Origin: Branchipolynoe longqiensis
Lineage: Eukaryota; Annelida; Polychaeta; Phyllodocida; Polynoidae
Direction of reading: 5' to 3'
Assembly (NCBI GenBank): GCA_030323885.1
Contig: CM059187.1
Location: 126,340,025 to 126,404,024 of the forward strand
Length of the DNA stretch: 64,000 bases
The first letter of the stretch is position 1; each line of letters starts with the position of its first letter. The translations under genes were made by a program, and so were the position numbers. Below the pieces are notes generated by a model. It was not told the origin of the DNA and searched no databases. It saw only the letters and a list, made by a program, of their open reading frames with translations. Shown here one piece after another: positions 1 through 10,439 of the stretch.

Positions 1-520
1 CTCTTGGCCTACTTTGAATTCCGCCGCCGCCGCTGCCGCTCCGCCGGCCCGGCGGGCGTTAGTCAAACCCGCCGGAACGCCCCGGGCGCTCGGCCGGCGG
101 ATCAGTGGGCGCCGGGATCCGGCGGAGCCGGACATGTGCCCGCATCCTCATTGGTCTTCAACCCCTTTCGCGCTTTCACAGCGCCTTTCTTCCTGTCTGC
201 CTACCTGTCTGTCTGTGCGTATGCCTGTCTGTCTATGCTGAAAGTGTGATAGATGATAGATGTGCGACAAAGCCACCCAATGTCCAAGGCCCACCCCCGT
301 CGTACGGGTAGGGCGGGTGGGCGGGCAATATACAGACAGCTCCACGCGGGGTGTGGGTGTGTGGGAGGGGCCGAAGAGCACCAGGTGCGTTCAGGTAAAG
401 ACCGACTGGAGTCAAGGCTTCTAGTGCGTCTTCAAACGTCTGCAAGGAAACCTGCACGTCCCACATCATACACTGTCACGGACTTGACTGCCTGAGGCAC
501 CGCCCCCTCCCCGTCCCGCC
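1..520. other. GC-rich segment, no gene recognised
   Basis: The first ~130 bases are CpG-rich with a CCG-repeat start, followed by pyrimidine-rich simple sequence (CTGT repeats near 195-235). Short ORFs overlap in several frames, but none shows a domain or splice-bounded structure. It could be the edge of a CpG-rich regulatory region lying outside the window. Confidence 0.4.
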
Positions 521-524
521 CATA

Positions 525-572
525 CACTCACACACACCTACACACACTCACACACTCACACACACGCGCGTG
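525..572. repeat. (CA)n-type microsatellite
   Basis: CACACA/CTCACA dinucleotide-rich tract ending in CGCGCG. It is followed by a G-rich purine tract (about 590-670). Confidence 0.8.
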
Positions 573-1296
573 GAAAGAGTATTTGGTGTAGTGGGAGGGG
601 AGGAGGGGCGTAGCGGGGAAGGGGGGAGTAGATGGTGATGGGGAGGGGGTAAGAAGGTGAGGAGGGAGGGGGTACTGTGGCAGGTATCGTGAACACAGGT
701 GATTCAATAGCCCCGCCGAGCACGCCCATTGCAACGACTATATTCCATGACATACAGACATAATACTTCACCAGACTGGGTCGGGTTTTAAAACTTGATA
801 GCTTTCAGCAATCGCTCTAAATGCAGTCTAAATGACAGCTCTTTGTATTAGCTAGGCTAGAGTTCACGTCACTTTTATTCAAAACCATTTCGACATAAAT
901 AACAATAACTTGAATAAGGTGATCATGATAGTGGCTGTAATAATGATTAATAACGGCAAGGAGTTTGCGATGACGACAAAAAGCCAAATATGAAAATAGC
1001 AACATAATATTTATCTTCATTGAAACCTTCAATACATGTGATAATGATGGTGATAATACTATTAATAGTAATGATGATAATGATACCAATGTTTTGTAAT
1101 GACAATAACAAGCCAGAAATGTGAAGAAAAAGGTAACGCATGATATATTTCCCCCGAAAAAAGAAAATGAGATTGTTATCCAGATGTGCATAAGTTGTAA
1201 ACACAGTCTACTCCCCCCCCCCCCCCCCCCCCCCCCGAAAACTTTCTGTTTGTGCCAAATGAGAAATGGGCGGTGTAAATTTAACATCCATTTGAG
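573..1296. other. No gene seen; contains a 24-base poly-C run
   Basis: AT-rich DNA with ATGATAATG-type imperfect repeats (about 905-1110) and an uninterrupted C run at 1213-1236. The minus-strand ORF over 817-1308 translates this low-complexity sequence and looks spurious. Confidence 0.5.
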
Positions 1297-1972
1297 TAAA
1301 GGGTGCATTCCTTACACGCGGCATGCGGCATGCGGTATGTGAATGCGAATGCGACAAAAAATCGAAAGGCCTTGAAGTCAATGGACTACATTCCTTACAT
1401 GCGGTATGCGAATGCAAATGCAAATGCGAATGCGAATGCGAATGCAAATGCGTCAAACCGATCGGTCCCTGTAGCAATCGGTGCGGCATGCGGCATGCGG
1501 CACGCGGGTGCAAATAGAAAACCATCAGTCGCATTTGTCCATTAGTTATAGACGAGGAGAGGCGACTGAGCATTACGGAACGGTCACACGCAAGGCTTCT
1601 GAGAGGAAACATATGGTAGTGGTGGTGGTGGTGGTTCGGGATGGGTTCGGGTTGGTAAAAATGCTACCAGTGCCACAAAAATATGAATACTTATCTATAA
1701 TTTGGTAATTATAAAGGTAGGAACCCCCATGTGATGTACAAAGAGGTACATAGATATAAATGCAATATTACTATTATTAGGTCATATACAGTGCAGTATT
1801 CAGTATACTTGTTTATTTTTCTTTTTTAAATATAGCCAGTCATGTGCCGCATGCCGCATGCCGCATGCCGCATGCCGCATGCCATGTGTAAGGAATCACG
1901 CCATTCGCATACCGCATGCCGCATGCCGCATACCGCATACCGCATACCGCGTGTAAGGAATGCCCGCTTAAG
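1297..1972 (+). mobile_element. GCATGCG-rich TIR element, copy 1
   Basis: About 676 bp. The left end reads TTCCTTACACGCGGCATGCG and the right end is its inverted partner (CGCGTGTAAGGAATGCC near 1948-1965). Both ends run into tandem GCATGCG and AATGCG units, including six or more AATGCG/AATGCA units at 1408-1450. The middle (1508-1840) holds unique sequence and a GGT run. The same structure occurs at 61471-62170 in reverse orientation and at 63690-64000. No ORF codes for a transposase, so it is probably non-autonomous. The superfamily is not recognised. Confidence 0.75.
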
Positions 1973-2460
1973 TAAGAAGCACACAAGCACAATGTGGAAT
2001 TTCAGATCAATTCAGAAAGAAGCTATGAGTATGAGTTATGGGTTGTTGTCAGAGAAAGTTGGCAAGCTGGTATTCCCTATTGATATAACGTTGGTACTAA
2101 TGCTTTTCTACGTTTGCTTTCCAGAAGGCCGCACGAAACCCTTCCCCCCTCTCACACCCCACCTTCCCCTCCACCCCTCCCCCTCCCACACCCACCCACG
2201 ACCAACACACCTGTCTATATACCACCACTGGCCAAGGCGGCTGGACTGAATTACCGGACACTTGGCCAGCGACGTCCGGTTCATTATACATGATTGATGG
2301 GAGACAGAGGTCAAGGGTCATCTGGGAAGACGATCTGTTGTCTCGTGACCACCACTGACGCATACAGTGTCCAGTGATATCATTATGCGCGCAGTGCAAG
2401 TGTATCAGTGAGTCTTATAGCATGCTACATATGTATATATATAAATATATATATATATTT
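1973..2460. other. No gene seen; C-rich tract
   Basis: Mixed sequence with a C-rich CCCTCC/CCCACC tract at 2143-2205. The plus ORF crossing 1842-2249 starts inside the preceding repeat, so it is not regarded as a gene. Confidence 0.45.
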
Positions 2461-2461
2461 A

Positions 2462-2650
2462 TATCTCTAACCGACCATCTATAGATCGGCCACTCCCGCA
2501 TATAGATCGCTTTATTTGCGCAAACGATCACCCATACAATACCATTGTAGTGATTTAAACAAAAAAACCTCCATAAACTGTCCACCTCCATAAATGGACC
2601 ATTTAAAGCCGGTCCCATGGTCAGTCGATTTAGATAGTTTTTACTATATA
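2462..2650. mobile_element. Short TIR element of the CAGTAAAACCTC type, degraded copy
   Basis: It aligns along its length with the cleaner copy at 28978-29157, sharing the blocks TAGATCGCTTTATTTG, CAATACCATTGTA, ACCTCCATAAA and CGGTCCCATGGTCAGTCGAT. The outer ends have decayed into (TA)n. The CAGTAAAACCTC terminus resembles Tc/mariner-Tigger-like non-autonomous elements, which is inference. Confidence 0.65.
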
Positions 2651-2659
2651 TATATATAT

Positions 2660-4015
2660 ATGTAACCTACACGCTGAAACTATCTAGTAGAAATTTTAAA
2701 CTAGTTAAAGGGGTAGTGCTATTACTAGTACTAGTACCATGGCCAAAACAATTTTCCTTATTGACAACTATTAAGATCAAAGGTAACTAGTTATAATTTA
2801 CGCAACCTGAAACAATTTATTCTCTGGGACCTATTTAGGGCCCAACCACGGTTTCAAGGTGTCTGTAGTCAAGATGTGACTATTAATATTATTCAACACC
2901 TGCGACTGTCCTGTGACATAACTGGAAAGTAGTGCAAATTCTACTACCACTAATCGTAAATTTGAAGGTTTCTGTGTATGCCTTATAACATATAAGTCCA
3001 CCCTTCCTTGTGTGACGTCATATAGGTTATACTAATAGTAATACTAATATTAATAGTCATATCTAATGAAGCTGGCCAGACCAATCCCAACCTACCGAGT
3101 TCTAGCTCAATATCCCATTTTATGTGTGATCTTTCAATAAAATAGATTACAAATTCATCTCAGGAATACATCACTTGACAAATTCTTTTTAAACGAAATG
3201 AAATACATCCCTATACAAGAAGTGTCAAGTTAGTCTATATAAATAAATCAATATATAAAACAATCCAAATTAATATTATAATAGGACTCCGAACACTAAA
3301 TAAAAACAAGAATGCTGTTAGTGTTACTATATTACAGTTTATCCATGTTCCCACCCCACGTATAAGGATGTATGGGTATATATTATATGGCAAGGTTAGT
3401 TGTATCAGGGAGCTATGGGGATGTCATGAACGAAGTATCAGCTCGAGTCTGTCTCGTTTCTCTTTCACAAACCCCGAGGGCAAGAAAACATATATAACAG
3501 TCACGAGATATCATAGTCATACAGGTACACACTCACACTTATATAATATATCTATACAATATTGTTTACCATTATATATATAAGATATATTATATGTTTT
3601 GACCTTATTATGGACAGTGGTATATATGGATGAAAAATCATTAGCATAAAAAAAGTATCTTTTGGATTCCAGTTGTGTACTGAAACAAAGATATACATGT
3701 CAGGTTGACTAGGAGTATTTTACTATATCTTGAGTTACCTTAATGCCGATAGTGTTTGCAATATGTATACAAACATAATACAAAGTATATATACTTTCTA
3801 TTTGTTTCAGTATGCAACTGGAAACTAAAATATATTTTCAGCCAATATAGAACAATGTTTTCAAAAAACAAATTGAGGATCTACTGCAACTAAACAGGAA
3901 TCAGATTGCATAATTCTACTTGAATCGTTAATTTATATACTTCGCAGAGGACATACATAGTCTATAAATATATATATATATATCAATACATATATATATG
4001 TATCAATGCATATAT
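2660..4015. other. AT-rich sequence without a recognised feature
   Basis: No ORF, SINE or TIR pair is recognisable. A small CTAGTACTAGTACCATGG-like palindromic cluster lies at 2727-2745. (TA)n islands are at 3565-3600 and 3965-4015. A CAGTTGTGTACTGAAACA / TGTTTCAGTATGCAACTG inverted pair lies at about 3670 and 3805, and could mark a very degraded foldback element. Confidence 0.4.
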
Positions 4016-4017
4016 AT

Positions 4018-4140
4018 CAATCAATCAATAGTTCCGCCATCTAGTCGAAGGTTGGATGCAATGGTTCTCCACTTGTCCCGATGGTGTGCTGTTCTGATAG
4101 ACTGTGAATAATTCAAGCCTGTCCACTGTGAAATATTATA
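4018..4140 (-). mobile_element. LINE 3' end with ATTG tail, copy 1
   Basis: Read on the minus strand, this is the last ~34 codons of a LINE polyprotein, followed at once by a TGA stop and an (ATTG)n tail. The translated end contains the HHRDKWR motif, typical of the extreme C-terminus of LINE reverse transcriptase proteins (an aromatic/basic D-[KR]-W-R motif). A second copy at 18722-18850 ends at the same stop and tail. It is strongly 5'-truncated and dead. Confidence 0.75.
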
Positions 4141-4499
4141 TATATATTGTATAAAATACTAAACCCATATTATTATATGTGGAGTTCATTGTATAGTCTT
4201 TTCTGCCTATATGTACTAACTACTTCTAAGTTCTAGTGCACTGCTGTTATGTGTGATTGATTGCTCTTAAATCCTAGCAATCCACAAGAAGGTAGAACCA
4301 CAGTTGACAACATCTCTTCATTTGGGACTTTTCAGATAAATGGAGACTTAGCTTAACCTTGTCGTACAACAAGCTACATGTGCCATTTTACTTTTTAAAC
4401 ATCTTATCAGCCTGGGTGTAGTCCTCAAGATATTTGTACCCTGGAGAAACTGACCTTGTCCAGGCACTATTCAGTCAGTATCTCGCACATTGGTTTGTT

Positions 4500-4562
4500 T
4501 GTTGTTGTTTTACGTCCTAGCAACATCTAAGGTTATATCAGGACGCACACTGGAGGAGATAC
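4500..4562 (-). mobile_element. SINE-B tail fragment
   Basis: Reverse complement of the SINE-B 3' end (tail of AAC repeats, then ACGTCCTAGCAACATCTAAG and ATATCAGGACG). Only ~60 bp remain. Confidence 0.75.
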
Positions 4563-6138
4563 AGCCGTCCACATCCTTATTCACCTCGTCCAGTGCTGCT
4601 CAACACAATTTTAAACAATTACACTTCATTGCATCTAAATGTAAACGCTAATGTTGACATTTAAGTAGAAATAATAAGCTATGTAATATTCCCTATTTCT
4701 CAATCTAGAAGAAAGTATTAGCATTTAAGTAGAGCAATACGCTATTTAATATTCCCTGCCTCTCAATCCAAAAGCAAGTGTTAGCATTTGAGTCGAAGCA
4801 ATAAGTTATCTCAATACTTAATAACAAAATAAAAGGTCTTATTCAATATGATTGATAAATTCGCAATTGATAGGGGAAATTGGTAATTTGATTATTGACA
4901 GCTGGTCATTTAGTACTCTCAATACCTTTATTTAGATTCATTTGATATTCCCAAGTGGTAAGGAAGGCTCTGAGGTGGTGAGGGTGGTGTGTGTAAGGAT
5001 AGTGTAGTAGTAGGTACTCCAAAGGTGGTGTATACGGTGTCCGCAGCGCAAAATTTGACATATCTTAACCCTTTTTAAAACACTTCAATCTCTAATAATT
5101 CTGCTTCGTTTGAAATAATAATTATATGAAATTAAAGCTTGTTCTTTTGTCTTTTAGGGTATCTGATCTTTAGTTAGCATTATGAAATAAATTAGAGGCA
5201 ATGGAAACTTGTTTGGAGGTACCATCGGCAGCTCGTGTGCATGCTCGCCGAGTTTGTTTTCGTCCAGTCTGAGCTACTCCCTTCCCCAAAATTGATACCA
5301 TGGTGAGCACAGTGACCTGAGCTAAAATTAACCACCAATGAAAGACAGAGAAGAAACTAGGCTTCATTAGCCTATCAAGCATGGTTGTTTTTAAGTGGGA
5401 AATTTGATTGAACTGAAGGAGTGAAAACATTAAGATATCAATCCTCCTTGAAAATTGATCAGGATCATGCTAAAAATTATATCATCAGAAAGCTCAAGTC
5501 TTCCTCTACCTAACCAGAACAATATTTGGTTGAGATTTATATCATGCTCATCAAGGTTGGTCTGAGAAGTGACTGCTGCAAGAATGTGGCTATTGTCAGC
5601 TCGCAATGCCTAAATGTGAATTTTGTCTTTCTTTCTCTGATCAGTTAGAAAATGTCATCATGTAGAACCTTTAGTTCTGGTTATTTTGGTATAAAGATTG
5701 CAGTGATAGGACAATTAGAATGGGAGTTATACTATTTTTCTTAATTTTACTGAATTTATTATTGGTGGTTGCTGGAAATTAAGAAATTTAGCAAGTTTGA
5801 CATGAAATTTCAGAAGGAATACTAACAGTGATAGTCTGTAAAAAATTGAGCTTCTTATTTGTACTATAGAGAATGAGATTCTTTAATATTGGACAGATCA
5901 TATGCAAAATAGCTTCCAGATGGGACCCTAAAACCCAAGGTTTGGCTAATTTGGAAATGTGCACAAATCGGGGTAAAAGAAATAATCTTTAAACACTCAT
6001 AACTTTGCAGCTATTCAATCGATCTAAATGATTTTTATATCATTGAAATCCGATTTAAAAGATCTGTGCAGATATATAACTTGTAATACTGACCTGTTGA
6101 AAACAAAAATCACTTTGGAGTACCTAGTACTAGTAGTA
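4563..6138. other. No gene recognised
   Basis: AT-rich unique-looking DNA. Three related blocks near 4625-4815 (TTAGCATTTAAGTAGA-like, followed by AATATTCCCT) suggest an old local duplication. The 86-codon minus ORF at 5170-5430 has no recognisable domain and no splice-like borders, so I do not call it. Confidence 0.4.
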
Positions 6139-6139
6139 G

Positions 6140-6415
6140 ACTGCACTGACCTCTCGGGCAAGGAACCGCATAGACAGGTAGGCGTGTGTAGTGTGGTGAC
6201 ATCAGGGAGCCTAGGTGGTGTAATGGTTAGCCCACTGGCCTGGAAGGCAAAGAGATGTGGGTTCGAGTCCAGCTCTAGGCGCAATATTTCCCATTTTCAT
6301 CACCCCCCTCGACAACACTGGTGCCATGACCAGGATCCTGTAAAAGCTACCCTCTGTATGGTTGTTGAACCTACCTTGTGTATATATATGTAAGTACATT
6401 GCCTGTATGTAAGGC
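6140..6415 (+). mobile_element. SINE-A (tRNA-derived), copy 1
   Basis: A leader starting CTGCACTGACCTCTC precedes a tRNA-like part at 6208-6281: GCCTAGG acceptor strand, A box TGGTGTAATGGTTAGC, B box GGTTCGAGTCC and complementary CTAGGC end. The body begins AATATTTCCCATTTTCATCA. The D-arm sequence matches animal tRNA-Gln as I remember it, so a tRNA-Gln origin is inferred. The downstream part runs to TTGCCTGTATGTAAG. Confidence 0.85.
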
Positions 6416-6530
6416 TGGTGATGTTGGTGAGTTTGTGAGGGTGAGGACACTAAATAAGACTGGTGAGTGTGTGAGGTGGCGAGGGTCGTGTGTGTACTTG
6501 CATATGTTAGGCACATGCTACACACACATG

Positions 6531-7150
6531 CTAGGCGTACTTTGACCATATGTCACTGTTCGTTACTCATACGCTGAAACTGTCGCCTCCAACGAATACT
6601 ACACATCCCAGCATGCTGAGTATACATCACTACACGCCATGTATACATCGCTACACGCTAGCCATACACCAGTCGTACACCAGCCATACACTCTGTCTCT
6701 GTTTCATACATTGCATGGGCTGCCCACAGCACGAAAAGTTTGGTGAATGCTGACCTATTTAAATTAGATTTCTATTTCAAAACGTTACGCATGCGCTAAC
6801 GCCATACGTCATGGTGTGACAGGGCCTTAAGATAGTGATGCTAGGCATACGTTGACCATGCGTCACTATTTGTTACTCATACGCTGAAACTGTCGCCTTC
6901 AACCATCACTACACATCCCAGCACGCCGAGTAAATGTCACTATGCGCCATGTATACGTCGCTATATGCTAGCCATACACCAGCCATATGCCAGCCATACG
7001 CTCTGTAAACATTTCATACATTGCCTGGGCCACCAGCAGTGCAAGAAGTTTGCCGAATGCCGACCTATTTAAATTTGATTTTGATTTCAAAACGTTACGC
7101 ATGCGCAAATGCCATACACCATAGTGTGACAGGGCCTTAAGATAGTGATG
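6531..7150. repeat. 310-bp tandem duplication ending in a GTGTGACAGGGCC terminus
   Basis: Two head-to-tail units of 310 bp (6531-6840 and 6841-7150) share about 85% or more of their sequence by eye. Both start CTAGGC and include TACTCATACGCTGAAACTGT, GACCTATTTAAATT and TTTCAAAACGTTACGCATGC. Both end GTGTGACAGGGCCTTAAGAT. That end matches the terminus of the GGCCCTGTCACAC elements, but no matching left terminus is visible. Confidence 0.8.
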
Positions 7151-7205
7151 TTGGTGAGTTTGGGAAGGTACTAACACTGGTGAGTGTGTGAGGTGGTAAG
7201 GGCTG

Positions 7206-7535
7206 GGTCTGGGAGTTTTACGTCCTGGCAACATCTGGGGTCATATCAGGATGAGTAATGACTTGTGACAGTGCGCACTCATGGTGACTTTATAGTGATG
7301 TCCCACTGGGAAACCAGGCTGCCAGAGCCATGACCTGATATCCCACTCAGTCGCATTATCTTGACACTGAGTCCTTGCCCAACCCTAATAATGCCAAGCG
7401 CCTTGCTGGGAAGCGACAAGTATCGATTGTTAAGTCATTGGTTTGACTCAACGAGAGTCCGAACTCGTCGGTTCGAATCCCACGATCTACCAAAACGGGA
7501 GACGGACGTTCAACTCATTCGGTCATCGCGCCTGA
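7206..7535 (-). mobile_element. SINE-B, near full length
   Basis: Minus-strand SINE. The tRNA-like head (GGCCGAATGAGTTGAACGTC, B box GGTTCGAATC-like) lies at 7470-7535. The conserved body follows with GGCATTATTAGGGTTGGGCA, GACTGAGTGGGATATCAGGT and CACTATAAAGTCACCATGAG. The 3' end ACGTAAAACTCC lies near 7206. The head is the type-2 form (CCCGTTTTGGTAGATCG). Confidence 0.85.
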
Positions 7536-7548
7536 TCAGGTGGTGAGG

Positions 7549-7943
7549 TAGATAAAGTATTCACCCTGTATTCGCAGTACACGGGTGAATACCAACCCTA
7601 TATAAAAACGGTCGAAAAAGCAGGTTAAAGAATTGAGAGCCTAATTTCACAATCTTAGAAGGGACAATTATTCTTTAGATATGTCTTATTGATAGCCCGC
7701 TACCTTTGAGTTGAAAAATATAATATAATATCTAGTTTAATAAGATTTAAAAGTGAAATCGACGGCGTTCTGCAGCCGCCATCTTGTCTTTTTGCATTCT
7801 CTCCCATTTCACCAACTCTGTTCTGATATAAGTAACCATTTGACACTGGTGCCAGGCATTCTACTTGTTCCATACTAACGCTATTTTTGCCCGTATTTAT
7901 ATAAGGCTGGTCTTCACCCGTGTACTACAAGTACCGGGTGAAT
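7549..7943. mobile_element. TIR element with TAGATAAA..TTCACCC termini
   Basis: A 395-bp element whose ends pair over ~65 bases: TAGATAAAGTATTCACCC on the left and its partner GGGTGAATCTTTTATCTA on the right. Each arm contains its own TTCACCC..GGGTGAA sub-palindrome, and the arms end in CTATATAAAAACGG / CCGTATTTATATAAG. Both flanks read GTGGTGAGG, a possible 9-bp target duplication, although the surroundings are rich in this motif. There is no ORF, and no second copy was seen in the window. Confidence 0.75.
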
Positions 7944-8060
7944 CTTTTATCTAGTGGTGAGGGTGAGTGTGTGAGGTGGTGAGGGTCGTGTGCGCGAGGG
8001 TTGTGGTGCTGGTGCGTTTGAGAGGGCACGAAAGAGTGTGTGAGGTAGTGAGGGTGGAGA
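7944..8060. repeat. Degenerate GTGAGGTGGTGAGGGT minisatellite
   Basis: Imperfect GTGAG/GAGGGT units. Related stretches occur at 4970-4995, 6418-6485 and 7143-7202, so this sequence flanks the SINE and 310-bp repeats on several sides. Confidence 0.6.
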
Positions 8061-8414
8061 AGTGGTGGTGCAGGGAGATGGATGGCGGGGTGAGAGGGTG
8101 AGGAGACGGGTGGGAGTGGGCGGGCCGGTGTGGGCGGTTACTACTCTCGGAGCACGAGCACGGGGCAGGAGCGCACGTTGGCAGGGTACAGGCGCCTTCT
8201 CACAAGTGGCATGCCTCGGCTACACCCTGAGGGCGAAAGCCACCAACGTCACCGAGTAATGACCAAAAATAAGACGTGTTGCTTCCAATTTTGTTTCGCC
8301 AGCACGCCTAATCAAACACGCGAGGCTAACAGCCCCGGCCCCGGCTCCGATCTCCCCCAACGCGCCACAGATTGACAAGTTAATTTGTAAATACCCTTGT
8401 GTCTGAGATGTAAT

Positions 8415-8762
8415 TATCAGGAAGGGCGCGCAAAGGAGGGGCGGAGGAGGGGGAGTGGGGGGGGGGGGGGTAAATGGAGGGGGGGGGGGGAGAAGGGAGG
8501 GAGAGAGAGAGAGGAGGTAGGTATATATGTGTGGGGTATATATGTGTGGGGTAGGTGGGTGGGGGAGGAGGAACAGGAGGTTGGGGATGAGGGAGGATGA
8601 GGGGAAGGGGAGGGGAGGGAGAGGAGGAGGTGGGAGAGGAGTTGGGAGGAGGAGGGGAGGAGCAGGCAGAGGGGTCGGAGAGAAAGGGGATAGGAGAGAG
8701 AGGGGAGGGAGAGGGGAGGGAGAGGGGAGGGAGAGGGGAGGAGGGGAGAGAGAGGGGGAGAG
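8415..8762 (+). repeat. ~350-nt polypurine (GA/GGGA) tract
   Basis: Almost pure A/G on the plus strand with many G runs, including G12 near 8459-8470 and G10 near 8480, and repeated GAGAGGGGAGGGA units at 8695-8745. It runs directly into (TA)n. ORFs in all frames here are low-complexity translations. Such a tract can form triplexes or G-quadruplexes (inference). Confidence 0.85.
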
Positions 8763-8766
8763 GCGG

Positions 8767-8767
<1 letters not shown>

Positions 8768-8816
<49 letters not shown>

Positions 8817-8818
8817 TA
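8768..8818. repeat. (TA)n microsatellite
   Basis: More than 20 TA dinucleotides directly after the polypurine tract. Confidence 0.9.
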
Positions 8819-8819
8819 T

Positions 8820-9340
8820 GATGTATAACGCATTATACGAGTATAAATGCAAGGGTAACATGTACATCCTATATTTCCTCTGTGCGCATTGGTGGAGTGC
8901 CCCCCCCCCCCCTCCCAGGTGTCGGGTAAATTGCCGGGCGGGCGCGTCCATCTCGTCACACACATATATGTGGGGGGGGGGGGGTGTAGGAGAAGGAGGG
9001 GTGTGTGTGAATATATATGTGGGGGGGTGGGCCGGGGTTGGGTGCGGAGGGGGGGTGCCCTTACACCCTTTACCCGCCACCGTCCTGCCTGCCTCAGTCA
9101 ACCCAAGACCCTCCTCGTCTACACAACACACGGCGGTAGAGTGTGCAGACACTTGCAATTTGCCCCAAGATTGCCCTTCTTGGCCACAGTTGCGCCTGAC
9201 AGTAGCCGCAGGGCACGGGCGCCAAATTTGCCTTAACGCCTCCACGGTCGATGGATTTAAGCATACTTTAATGGGGCCGATTAGGACACGGGTGCACGCA
9301 CATTTGGGAGCATGGCCCTTTTCCCTGGGTGGGTTCTACA
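8820..9340. other. No gene seen; poly-C and poly-G tracts
   Basis: Contains a C run (8901-8912), G runs at 8974-8982 and near 9025, and a short moderately GC-rich unique stretch (9060-9260). Long ORFs over this segment on both strands are proline- or glycine-rich shadows of simple sequence. Confidence 0.4.
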
Positions 9341-9851
9341 TACAGTACAACCTCGTTAAACCAAGCTCGGTTAAACCAAACGATAGGTTAATCCAAACTT
9401 TTTTCGGCGGTCCGGCAAAATACTACCACTTATCATATAAAATAAGTCGTTTAAACCAAAGTCGGTTAATCCAAACTATCAGTTAATCCAAACAAAATTG
9501 CCGGTCCCCAGGCCAATTCCGGTATGGTTAAACCAAACTTTCGTGTGGTTATAAGGTGATCTGAGACTTTTTATATGATAAATGGTAGTATTTTGCCGGG
9601 CCACCAAAAAAAGTTTGGATTAACAGATCATTTGGTTTAACTGAGCTTGGTTTAACTGGGTTATACTGTATGTACATAAAAAAAACAATAATCAAAGTGT
9701 CTACATACATTGTATATTACATTCATAATGCACCTGCGTTTTTGCAAAGCCAAGTCAAAGTCGAAACCAAGGCTCGGTTAAACCAATGATCGGTTAATCC
9801 GAACAAATTTCTAGGGTCCCTTCAAGTTTGGTTTAACGGGGTTATACTGTA
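9341..9851 (-). mobile_element. Composite CGTTAAACC TIR element, copy 1
   Basis: The outer ends are CAGTACAACCTCGTTAAACC on the left and GGTTTAACGGGGTTATACTG on the right. A third, internal terminus-like block lies at 9640-9670 (GCTTGGTTTAACTGGG). The left 330 bp is itself a large palindrome with GGTTAATCCAAAC and TTTGGATTAAC arms. The same composite occurs in the opposite orientation at 32633-33131. The CAGTATAACC ends suggest a Tc/mariner-Tigger-like origin (inference). No transposase ORF. Confidence 0.75.
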
Positions 9852-10245
9852 TAACACTCCCCCCTCACCTTCCGCCCATTTCGTCGAGGGTGTGTTTAGA
9901 CTCTGCAAAGTTGCATTGTAAGGCGGGTTTATCTAATGTGTCCGGTAATGATTCTGTGTGCCTTTTATTTCACACATAACACACACAGATATGGACCGTT
10001 GCCAAGTAGCGACAACAGAGCAGGTTTTGATCGTTCATAATCATTGCCCCGGTCACACCCTTTGCTTGGTGTAATGCCAAAGGCGCAATTCTGATCTCCC
10101 CCCCACCCACCCCCAAGTCTACTTATGGCATATTAATGTAAGTCTGGATGAAGACATGGATGACCCATATTTGAAGGATAATTAACGTTGCAATTGCTAG
10201 ATAGAATTTGGGCGACCCGACTCTGTAGCGTACTGTATAATGGTG
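9852..10245. other. No gene seen
   Basis: Short mixed-composition sequence with a C-rich tract at 10098-10113. Nothing recognised. Confidence 0.4.
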
Positions 10246-10420
10246 GTTGGTTGTTGGAGTTTCACATCCTGGAAACAGTTAAGGCCATATCATGGCGACC
10301 TTATAGTGCTATCCCACTGAGAAATAAGGCCGCCAGAACCATGACCTGATATCCCACTCAGTCACATTATCCTGACACAGAGCTAATCAGTCCTTGCCCT
10401 ATCCTAATAATGCCGAGCGG
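10246..10420 (-). mobile_element. SINE-B, head missing
   Basis: Minus-strand SINE-B from its tail (GGTTGGTTGTTGGAGTTTCA) through CATGGCGACCTTATAGTGCT, ATGACCTGATATCCCACTCA and CCTTGCCCTATCCTAATAAT. The tRNA head is absent because the copy stops near 10420. The GTGCGCACTCA block is also missing, leaving a ~40-bp internal deletion. Confidence 0.85.
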
Positions 10421-10439
10421 TGTAGTGCGCAAAGCTCAC

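Noticed and set aside
817..1308. 163-codon minus ORF
   Set aside because: Crosses a 24-base poly-C run (read as poly-Gly) and imperfect ATGATA repeats; no domain.
1208..1612. 134-codon minus ORF rich in His/Ser
   Set aside because: Direct translation of the AATGCG/GCATGCG arrays of a TIR element.
8220..9245. 341-codon minus ORF and 319-codon plus ORF
   Set aside because: Both run across the polypurine tract, (TA)n and poly-C/G runs; the products are Pro/Ser- or Gly/Arg/Glu-rich with alternating Tyr/Ile blocks and have no domain or splice-like border.
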